Source: an uncultured Clostridia bacterium
GTDB lineage: Bacteria > Bacillota > Clostridia > Peptostreptococcales > Anaerovoracaceae
NCBI GenBank assembly: GCA_934247125.1
Contig: CAKQIZ010000034.1
Span: 1-19,328 of the forward strand
Direction of reading: 5' to 3'
DNA length: 19,328 nucleotides
Part shown: positions 7,363-14,703 of the stretch, piece after piece
How positions within the stretch are numbered: the first letter of the stretch is position 1
How the letters are laid out: each line of letters starts with the position of its first letter
Program-made: the position numbers and the translations under genes
The notes under the pieces: model-generated
The model's input: the letters and a program-made list of their open reading frames with translations, nothing else
What the model was told of the DNA's origin: nothing
Databases searched by the model: none

Positions 7363-8454
7363 TTAAAGATTTTTTGCCAGATTGCACACGAAGTCCTGCA
7401 CGTTCGTCACGATGCCCTTTGCAGAAAGGCTGCCGCGATCGGACAGCTTGTTGACTGCAAACTCGGACGTGTCCACCACGTAGAAATACACAGGACGGAC
7501 AGTTCCGTCCTCAAGTACTCTGTAGCTCGGCGTCATGTTGCCGGTCGCTATAGTATGGAGCACCGTTGCCATGCCGATAACAGTCGTCGATCTTCTCACG
7601 TGGCTTCTGATCGCATCCTGCCCCACGTATGTATGCTCATACACCTCAGGCAGCGGACCGTCGTCTCTTATCGAACCGTTCAGCACAAAAGGCACGTTGT
7701 TTTTCACGCAGCTGTACATTATCCCGTCGGTTATGTGTTCTTCTTCTATGAACTTCGGTATCGAACCGTAAAGGTTCACTTTGTTTATCGTGTCGATATG
7801 GTTGTAATGACCGTTGAAATGAGGCTTCTGCGTCCTGACATTCTGCCCGAGCGCCGTTCCGAGGTATCCGGCTTCAAGGTCGTGTGTGGCAAGTGCATTG
7901 CCCGCCAGCAGCGAGTGCACATATCCGCCTTCTACAAGTTTGGCAAATGCGTTCCTCGCCTCCGCATCGAAAGCGCATGCAGGTCCCAGCACCCATGTTA
8001 TGTGTCCGTGGTCGCGCTCGTATCTGAGCAGTTCGTAAAGGCTGCTGTAATCGTATGAAAATGCAGTCTCTCGGCTTCGTCCCTGTCTGAACGAAAAAGT
8101 GGTCTGCTCGTCCGTATCCTGATCAGGAAACCTGAAGCTGTTCTCATTCACATAGATGCCCTCCTCGCATTTCTCCGTCCTGCCAAGGGCCACGAGATCA
8201 CCTTTCTTTATATTCCTGAATTCACGGATGTGGATGTCTCCGTCCTCACAGACTGCGACACAGTCCATACGAGAATCCTTCGGAAGTATCCATCTGCCGT
8301 CGAGCTTGAAATACTCGGGATATATGGATGTCGCATGAAACCCCTCAGGTGCAGTCATGTCTTTGGGAGCTTCGGCGAACCTTGCTTCCGGAGCTTTTCT
8401 GAAAAGCTTCTGTGAAAAATCCGGTTCTATATATTCACCTAGTTTAAATGTCAT
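7363..8454 (-). CDS. LOR/SDH-type (TIGR00300 family) protein, ornithine cyclodeaminase-like
   Basis: A 363-residue protein that I recognise as the TIGR00300 'LOR/SDH bifunctional enzyme conserved region' family. Conserved blocks are VLGPACAFDAEAR (155-167), LLAGNALATHDLEAG (182-196), GHYNHIDTIN (215-224), GIMYSCVKNNVPFVLNGSIR (244-263) followed by DDGPLPEV, then TIATGNMTPS (301-310) and KLSDRGSLSAKGIVT (336-350). Members include archaeal ornithine cyclodeaminases and the C-terminal domain of cyanobacterial ArgZ/AgrE, which turn ornithine into proline and ammonia. The ArgZ arginine dihydrolase domain is absent. Residues 1-120 are a separate small N-terminal domain. The ribosome binding site is weak (AGGA, long spacing). 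The gene lies between serS and the aminotransferase gene, with 24- and 36-base gaps. Exact substrate is not proven. Confidence 0.8.
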   Translation of the reverse strand: MTFKLGEYIEPDFSQKLFRKAPEARFAEAPKDMTAPEGFHATSIYPEYFKLDGRWILPKDSRMDCVAVCEDGDIHIREFRNIKKGDLVALGRTEKCEEGIYVNENSFRFPDQDTDEQTTFSFRQGRSRETAFSYDYSSLYELLRYERDHGHITWVLGPACAFDAEARNAFAKLVEGGYVHSLLAGNALATHDLEAGYLGTALGQNVRTQKPHFNGHYNHIDTINKVNLYGSIPKFIEEEHITDGIMYSCVKNNVPFVLNGSIRDDGPLPEVYEHTYVGQDAIRSHVRRSTTVIGMATVLHTIATGNMTPSYRVLEDGTVRPVYFYVVDTSEFAVNKLSDRGSLSAKGIVTNVQDFVCNLAKNL

Positions 8455-8478
8455 ATTGTGTATCCGTTCCTGTCTGTC

Positions 8479-9756
8479 TTATTTCTTCTCGATCTTGTCA
8501 ACGCCCATGTAAGGTCTCAGTGCTTCCGGGATCACTACTGAGCCGTCTGCCTGCTGGTAGTTTTCCAGTATAGCGGCTACTGTTCTTCCTACTGCGAGGC
8601 CTGAGCCGTTGAGTGTATGCACGAATTCAGGCTTGCCCTTTTCTGCAGGTCTGAATCTGATGTTTCCTCTTCTTGCCTGGAAATTCTCAAAGTTGCTGCA
8701 CGATGAGATCTCAACGTATCTGCCGTAGCTTGGCATCCATACTTCGATATCGTATGTCATCGCTGACGAGAATCCCAGATCTCCTGTCGACAGTCTGACG
8801 ACTCTGTAAGGGATCTCGAGCTTCTGGAGAACTGTCTCTGCAGCCTTTGTCAGAGATTCGAGTTCATCGTACGAAGTCTCAGGCTTTACGAATTTTACCA
8901 GCTCTACCTTGTTGAACTGATGCTGTCTGATGAGACCTCTGGTGTCTCTTCCTGCCGATCCGGCCTCTTTTCTGAAGCATGGTGTGTATGCAGTGTAGTA
9001 AATAGGCAGCTCTGCCTCATCGATTATCTCATTATCTCTCAGGTTCGTTACAGGAACTTCTGCTGTAGGGATCAGGAAGAAATCTTTTGCCGGCACGTGG
9101 AACATGTCATCTTCGAATTTAGGGAGCTGTCCCGTTCCCGTCATAGCGTCTCTGTTTACCATGAAAGGCGGCAGTATCTCTGTGAATCCGTGTTCTTCAG
9201 TGTGAAGATTGAGCATGAAGTTGATAACTGATCTTTCCAGTCTTGCACCAAGTCCCTTGTAGACAGTGAATCTCGTTCCTGCGATCTTTGCTGCTCTTTC
9301 AAAATCCAGGATATCAAGGTCTGTACCGATGTCCCAGTGTGCTTTTTCTTCAAAATCGAACTTCTTCGGTTCTCCCCATTTTCTAAGCTCGACATTGGCA
9401 CTGTCGTCTGCACCGACCTGAACATCTTTGTACGGTGTATTCGGGATATTGAGCAGTGCGTCACGCAGATCTGCCTCCACCCGGCTCACTTCTGCGTCGA
9501 GGACTTTTATTTCATCTGAAAGTTTCTTCATTTCTGCCATGAGTTCAGTAGTGTCTTTTCCTTCTTTTTTCATCACAGGGATCTGTTTGGAAGAAACGCT
9601 CTGCCGGTTCTTCATCTGCTCTACTTCAGCAAGCAGCTCTCTTCTTTTCTTATCGATAGCTATAACATTATCTATTCCGAAGTCTCCCTGTCCTCTCGAC
9701 TCAACGGCTTTCTTTACGTTATCAAAATCCTCTCTTATTCTCTTGATATCCAGCAT
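8479..9756 (-). CDS. serS: Seryl-tRNA synthetase
   Basis: A 425-residue class II aminoacyl-tRNA synthetase that charges tRNA-Ser, and usually tRNA-Sec, with serine. The N-terminal ~105 residues form the long antiparallel helical arm that contacts the tRNA variable loop. The catalytic domain shows the serine-binding PTAEVPVTN (230-238), motif 2 from [14 protein letters not shown] (261-274) through QHQFNKVEL, and motif 3 with [14 protein letters not shown] (386-399). The ATG has AAGGAG six bases upstream. The gene follows the glutamine synthetase gene by 21 bases and precedes the LOR/SDH-type gene by 24 bases. There is no room for a T-box leader, so it is probably co-transcribed from the glutamine synthetase promoter. 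Confidence 0.98.
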   Translation of the reverse strand: MLDIKRIREDFDNVKKAVESRGQGDFGIDNVIAIDKKRRELLAEVEQMKNRQSVSSKQIPVMKKEGKDTTELMAEMKKLSDEIKVLDAEVSRVEADLRDALLNIPNTPYKDVQVGADDSANVELRKWGEPKKFDFEEKAHWDIGTDLDILDFERAAKIAGTRFTVYKGLGARLERSVINFMLNLHTEEHGFTEILPPFMVNRDAMTGTGQLPKFEDDMFHVPAKDFFLIPTAEVPVTNLRDNEIIDEAELPIYYTAYTPCFRKEAGSAGRDTRGLIRQHQFNKVELVKFVKPETSYDELESLTKAAETVLQKLEIPYRVVRLSTGDLGFSSAMTYDIEVWMPSYGRYVEISSCSNFENFQARRGNIRFRPAEKGKPEFVHTLNGSGLAVGRTVAAILENYQQADGSVVIPEALRPYMGVDKIEKK

Positions 9757-9777
9757 TTTCTTCTCCTTCTTTAAAAA

Positions 9778-11694
9778 CTATAATAAATTTTTTTTATATG
9801 TAATGTAAAGGTCTGTCAGCTCTGCGACTTTCTGCTGCATCTCTATCTGCATAGCAGATGCCTGGTCGTACTCGCCTCTGTCGAGAGCTCGCTTGATCCT
9901 CGTCAGCAGGCAGAACTCATCAAGCGTGTCTCTTCCCAGGTCATTTCTGAGGCGCTGTATCTTGCCCCAGTAATATCTGTCGTAATCCACGCAGTCGAGG
10001 TCGTCATGCGCCTTGCAGCATGCCCTCACGAAATCCATCGTATCAGGTATTATCCTGTCGTGGAGCTCTGTCGCCCACTGCGCTCTGATCGCTTCCTTGT
10101 ATGACGCGAGAGCGATATCGCTCATAACGTCGTCTCTCCTGAATATATCGAGCTTTTCGGGATAATCTTCGAACGCCTGTATATTTTCCCATACGGTTCT
10201 CGGCGCTCTGCCGAAATATCTGCTTCTCTCTTCTTCCGTATATTCATCGAACACGTTCTTTTCACTTCTGTATATCCTGTCGGTATCCAGGTAGAAATCT
10301 TCTTCTCCGTATTCTTTTGAGATCGACTTCTCAAGATCTGCAGGCGTCTTTTCGTTCTCGAGAGCTTCCTTTATACCGTCGAGCATCGCCATGTACGATG
10401 CTGCCAGTACGAGATATGTATTGCTCTTCGGATTCGGCGCTCTCAGCTCGAATCTCGTCGCCATCTGATTTCCCACTTCTCTTACGAGACCGACGAGGAC
10501 TGTTCTGTTTCTGGAAGGGAGCTTTGCACTGTGCCCGAGCGATGTTACCGTACAGACAGGTGCTTCATATCCCGGCTTGAGTCTGTTGAGCGAATCGTTC
10601 GTGGAGCTTACGAACGGGTTGATCACGTCATAGTTCTTGAGTATGCCCATCAGTGCTCCGAATCCTACAGGGCTCATGAATTCGTTCTCAGGATCCGAAG
10701 GCGAGAACAGATTTATCATCCTGCCGTCCCTGAGCTTTGCCGCTACTCCCATATGAGTATGCTCACCGTTTCCTGCGACGCCGTCCACCGGCTTCGCCAT
10801 GAAAGTAACTTCGAGTCCGTAGGTCCTGAATATATCTCTTACGACGTATTTTATCTGATTCTCATTATCTGCAGCCTGAACCGCTGTCGAGTATTTCCAG
10901 TCGATCTCGAGCTGCTCCATTACATGATCATAGCTTCCGGAATTGCTGAGGTTTGCTTTTACACCACCTACTTCCTTGTGGCCCATTTCCATGTCGAAAC
11001 CGTACTTCTGCAGTACCAGCATCACCTCTTCGAGAGCTGTTCTGACTGTACCTGTAGTTCTCTTCCAGTACTGTTCTTTTAACATCTGAGCCGTGGAAAG
11101 CTGCTCTCTGTCCGCATCGTCATCCGGAGTCTTTACCCAGAATTCGAGCTCTGTTGCCGCTGTTATCACGATCTTGTCTATTTCATCAGCACTGTCTGCA
11201 TCGAGATATTCGAAAACGTACGGATTCTCTTTCAGCAGCTGCATCAGATCTTTCTTGAAGTTGTGTATCGCATCTCTGAGTATCACTCTCGATCCGACTC
11301 TCGCCGAATCATTATGCACCAGTGACGACGGGATCCTGAGCGTGCCGACAGGCAGTCCCGTCTGCTGATCGGGATAGTTGAAGTTGTGGTCTATGAACCA
11401 GTTCACCGTTGCATCGGGAATGATATCGACCTTTGCGTTATTCAGCTCAGCTATTTTGGGAAGAACTACACTGGATCCATCTGTCTGTACACCGTGTTTC
11501 ATGAATTTTTCCATGTTGCCCAGGAATTCCTCCACCGGGATCTTCTCGTCAGTGTCATGTCCTCCTATATCAATTCCGACAAGTGATACGAATTTCACTT
11601 CGGGATGCTCTTTGAGTATGCTGCTTACCTCTTCCGGACTGTGCCTGTCCGCAGGTATGACATAGAGCATCTTATCCAAATCATACTTTAACAT
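9778..11694 (-). CDS. glnA: Glutamine synthetase, large (~640-residue) form
   Basis: A 638-residue glutamine synthetase, which makes glutamine from glutamate, ammonia and ATP. The N-terminal beta-grasp part ends in TDGSSVVLP (71-79). Catalytic-domain blocks are TELEFWV (181-187, metal-binding glutamates), MGHKEVGGVKANLS (237-250), AGNGEHTHMG (307-316), NRLKPGYEAPV (370-380) and RFELRAPNPKSNTYLVLAA (414-432). These match the GSI-like core, but the protein is some 170-200 residues longer than standard GSI, mostly as a helical C-terminal extension (about 480-638). It is shorter than, and does not look like, GSIII. The adenylylation-type Tyr block of proteobacterial GSI is not evident. The ATG has GGAGGAG upstream. 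It is the first gene of a probable operon with serS, the LOR/SDH-type gene and the aminotransferase gene. Confidence 0.93.
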   Translation of the reverse strand: MLKYDLDKMLYVIPADRHSPEEVSSILKEHPEVKFVSLVGIDIGGHDTDEKIPVEEFLGNMEKFMKHGVQTDGSSVVLPKIAELNNAKVDIIPDATVNWFIDHNFNYPDQQTGLPVGTLRIPSSLVHNDSARVGSRVILRDAIHNFKKDLMQLLKENPYVFEYLDADSADEIDKIVITAATELEFWVKTPDDDADREQLSTAQMLKEQYWKRTTGTVRTALEEVMLVLQKYGFDMEMGHKEVGGVKANLSNSGSYDHVMEQLEIDWKYSTAVQAADNENQIKYVVRDIFRTYGLEVTFMAKPVDGVAGNGEHTHMGVAAKLRDGRMINLFSPSDPENEFMSPVGFGALMGILKNYDVINPFVSSTNDSLNRLKPGYEAPVCTVTSLGHSAKLPSRNRTVLVGLVREVGNQMATRFELRAPNPKSNTYLVLAASYMAMLDGIKEALENEKTPADLEKSISKEYGEEDFYLDTDRIYRSEKNVFDEYTEEERSRYFGRAPRTVWENIQAFEDYPEKLDIFRRDDVMSDIALASYKEAIRAQWATELHDRIIPDTMDFVRACCKAHDDLDCVDYDRYYWGKIQRLRNDLGRDTLDEFCLLTRIKRALDRGEYDQASAMQIEMQQKVAELTDLYITYKKNLL

Positions 11695-11736
11695 ATAGCT
11701 GTCTCCTCCATAGTTTATTTTAAAGTCAGAATACGA

Positions 11737-11781
11737 CAGAACATTCCCGTCAAACCTACTCGGAGCAAAGGGAATGTCCTG
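11737..11781 (-). terminator. Long hairpin between the UPF0182 gene and glnA; terminator or leader structure
   Basis: On the minus strand CAGGACATTCCC (11781-11770) can pair along 12 bases with GGGAATGTTCTG (11748-11737), including one G-U pair, around a 21-base loop. It begins about ten bases after the UPF0182 stop and ends about 42 bases before the glnA start. No T-run follows, so a standard intrinsic terminator is doubtful. It might instead be a protein-binding leader or an attenuator. TTGACG lies in the loop on the minus strand but has no suitable -10 at 16-18 bases. Confidence 0.45.
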
Positions 11782-11791
11782 AACAATAATC

Positions 11792-14656
11792 TTATTTACT
11801 TAACATATTTAAATACTTATCCAGTTCATTGAGATATTCGCCGTACTTCGCCCAGTCGCCGTTCTTCTGCGCATCCTGCGCATTGTCGAATGCTTCCTGA
11901 GCTCTCTGTATTATTTCAGTTTGACTAAGTTCGTCACCATTTCCACCTGCTGTAGTATCTGTATTGCTGCTGTCTGCACGCTCGTATGCGCTGCCCTCTC
12001 CAAACATGGAATTCAGAGCCTCTGCAAGTGTCGCTTCATATGCGATATTGTCGCCGTATACGACTATGACACGCTTTACTTCCGGTATGCTGGAATTTGT
12101 CGCCTCCAGATATACCGGCTCTATATAGAGCAGCGAATCTTCGATCGGAACAACGAACATGTTTCCTCTGCTGTATTTCGAACCGGATGAGTTCCACAGT
12201 GAGAATTCCTTCGAGATCTCAGTGTTCTGGTCGATCTGTGCTTCTATCTGCATCGGGCCGTATACCGTCTGGCTCTTAGGCATCTGATAAAGTATCAGTT
12301 CTCCGTAGTTCTCGCCGTCATTTCTTGCTACGAACAGACCCATCAGATTCTTCTTGTCCTTCGGTGTGAACGGTATCGAGTTCACGAATTCCGCACTGTC
12401 TTCACCCGGAAGCTTCATGATGTAGTAGTTCGGTGACATCGCCTGCTCCTCTGTGCCGTATATCTCGCTGGATATCTGCCACAGGTCCTCGTTCTGATAG
12501 AAGACTTTCACATCATTCATGTGATATCTCTGATATACCTGTGCCTGTATGTTGAGCAGCGTGCTCGGATATCTTATGTGAGCCTTTATACCTTCCGGCA
12601 TATCCTTCATATCTTTGAAGAGATCCGGATATATCTTCTTGAAGTTCTGTGCTATAGGATCTGTTTCATCCACGATGTAGTAGTCTGTCGTGCCGTTGTA
12701 TGCATCGATCACTACTTTCACAGAGTTCCTTATATAGTTCGTATTGGAAGTATCGCTGAAAGGTTCCGAATAAGGATATCTGTTCGTGTATGTGTATGCA
12801 TCTATGATCCAGTACAGCTTGCCGTCGACAGTTATCATGTAAGGTGACTTGTCATATTCCAGATACGGCATTATCTGTCTGACTCTCTCTTTGATATTCC
12901 TGTTGATGAGTATCTTGGAGGAGTTTTTAACATTGCCGGACACGAGGAGCTTGAGGCTTCTTTCCTTGACTGCAAACATGAATCTGTTGAGCGGGTTCAG
13001 CTTGATGCCTGCATCTCCTTCGTAAGTCGTGTATTTGTTCTCATTGCCGTCAGGGTAGTCGAATTCTTCTTCTGACGTGTTCGTAAGAACGTAATTGTTT
13101 GTCAGCTCTCCGTAGTAGATCTCCGGTCTTGTGATCTTGATCTCGTCTACGTCAGATACCGGAGGTATTCCTCCTATCAGCATATCCGGCTGACCGCTGG
13201 CCGTTATCTTGTCTACGCGGGAAAGCGTTATGCCGTATCCGTGAGTATATTTCAGATGCTTGTTCAGCCATGTGTCATTTATCGAATTCTCATCGATTTC
13301 TCTGGCTGACAGGAACGTCTGCGTATATTCACCGTTTATATTGTATCTGTCGACATTGACATCGTTGAACGAATAATACTGCTTGATGCTCTGCGTCTGA
13401 TTATAGAATGTCTTGGCAGGTTCATAATCGTTTATTCGTATGTTCGATATCGTCTCATCGTTGTTGCTTATATCTTCTCCGGTCAGATCATTGCTCGCTG
13501 CGAACTCCTTTTTGTTTACATCGTTGAGTCCGTATGCAGTCTGAGTATATTCGATATTTCTTTCCAGATACTTGCTTTCTTTATTGATCTCGTCCGGGGT
13601 AACGACCAGATTCTGCACCACAAGGGCGGCTCCTGTTCCTGCCACTCCAACGATTATCATTATGATCGGCGCCACAACTGCAGGCTTTACATGTCTGCGG
13701 CTTATTCCGACTGCGAATCCCAGTGCCGCGAATACCGCAAGCACCATTATTATCCTGTACATCCACAGAGTGATATTCACATCAGTGAATCCGGCACCAT
13801 GCACTGCTCCCGTGCTGCCAAACAGCAGATCGTACTGCTTGAGGAAAAAATTCACTCCGACCATCAGGAAAAACAGCACTCCGACTATTATCAGCTGTTT
13901 TTCTGCTATCGATATCAGCATTTTCAGATTTTGATTGTCAAACGATCTGTGCGGTCTCGACGGCCTCTTGAAACCGCCACCGGCCTTTCCAGTAAACGCT
14001 TCCGTGAATTTGCCGAACATGCTGTTCAGGTTGTCGAACCCGTTTCCGGTACCGCCCTGAGACTGCTCCTCTTCTTCATCCACAGTCTGCGCCTTTTCTT
14101 CAAAGATCTTAGGCGTTCTCACTGTCAGCAGTATCGAATAATAGATCACTGTCAGTACGGCAAATGCGATCAGCAGTACCAGCACGATCTGGTTCACTTC
14201 TTCTATAAAATCCAGTTTGAATGTATAGAAAGAAATATCCATATCATAAAGCGGATCTTTTTTCCCGAACGGCGTGCTGTTTACAAACTGCAGAAAATCG
14301 AACCACAGTTTTGTAACAGTGAAGAATGTCGTTATCGCACCATAGGCGGCTGCAAGCCCCCATGATATGAGATTGAGCTTCCCGTGATTTACAGCTTCAT
14401 CCGAAGATACTTTTCTGAAGTAGCCGTGTTTGAGGAATTTCAGATAAATGTATGCAAGGAACGTGACTACGACAAAGGTAGGCACCCCTATTTTTATCTG
14501 GGTAAAAAGTTTTGTTAAAAATACTGATACATAGCCCAGTTCTCTGAACCACATGAAATCCGTAATGAATCCTATCAAACTCAGAAACAATCCTAATATT
14601 ATGACGATCGCGATTATCACACGCAGACCCGTCCGTTTCTTCTTCTCCTTTGTCAC
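11792..14656 (-). CDS. UPF0182 family membrane protein (COG1615)
   Basis: A 954-residue protein with seven hydrophobic segments in the first ~350 residues (about 12-31, 55-74, 98-117, 154-178, 254-272, 298-318 and 326-347), then a large extracytoplasmic domain. Family hallmarks are visible: DFMWFRELGYVSVFL (33-47) and PDEINKESKYLERNI (354-368). The C-terminal tail, from about residue 905, is a short helical segment. An acidic, Gly-rich cytoplasmic loop lies at about 190-240. The family is widespread in Actinobacteria, Clostridia and Cyanobacteria, but I know of no settled biochemical role. The only workable start is GTG (14656-14654), because an in-frame stop lies just upstream. GGGAGG is 11 bases away, a long spacing that may lower expression. 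The gene follows the zinc-ribbon coiled-coil gene by 47 bases. Confidence 0.93.
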   Translation of the reverse strand: MTKEKKKRTGLRVIIAIVIILGLFLSLIGFITDFMWFRELGYVSVFLTKLFTQIKIGVPTFVVVTFLAYIYLKFLKHGYFRKVSSDEAVNHGKLNLISWGLAAAYGAITTFFTVTKLWFDFLQFVNSTPFGKKDPLYDMDISFYTFKLDFIEEVNQIVLVLLIAFAVLTVIYYSILLTVRTPKIFEEKAQTVDEEEEQSQGGTGNGFDNLNSMFGKFTEAFTGKAGGGFKRPSRPHRSFDNQNLKMLISIAEKQLIIVGVLFFLMVGVNFFLKQYDLLFGSTGAVHGAGFTDVNITLWMYRIIMVLAVFAALGFAVGISRRHVKPAVVAPIIMIIVGVAGTGAALVVQNLVVTPDEINKESKYLERNIEYTQTAYGLNDVNKKEFAASNDLTGEDISNNDETISNIRINDYEPAKTFYNQTQSIKQYYSFNDVNVDRYNINGEYTQTFLSAREIDENSINDTWLNKHLKYTHGYGITLSRVDKITASGQPDMLIGGIPPVSDVDEIKITRPEIYYGELTNNYVLTNTSEEEFDYPDGNENKYTTYEGDAGIKLNPLNRFMFAVKERSLKLLVSGNVKNSSKILINRNIKERVRQIMPYLEYDKSPYMITVDGKLYWIIDAYTYTNRYPYSEPFSDTSNTNYIRNSVKVVIDAYNGTTDYYIVDETDPIAQNFKKIYPDLFKDMKDMPEGIKAHIRYPSTLLNIQAQVYQRYHMNDVKVFYQNEDLWQISSEIYGTEEQAMSPNYYIMKLPGEDSAEFVNSIPFTPKDKKNLMGLFVARNDGENYGELILYQMPKSQTVYGPMQIEAQIDQNTEISKEFSLWNSSGSKYSRGNMFVVPIEDSLLYIEPVYLEATNSSIPEVKRVIVVYGDNIAYEATLAEALNSMFGEGSAYERADSSNTDTTAGGNGDELSQTEIIQRAQEAFDNAQDAQKNGDWAKYGEYLNELDKYLNMLSK

Positions 14657-14703
14657 AGTTCTCTGTACCTCCCTTTAAAATCCCACAAGCTTCCCTGCCT
14701 GTA

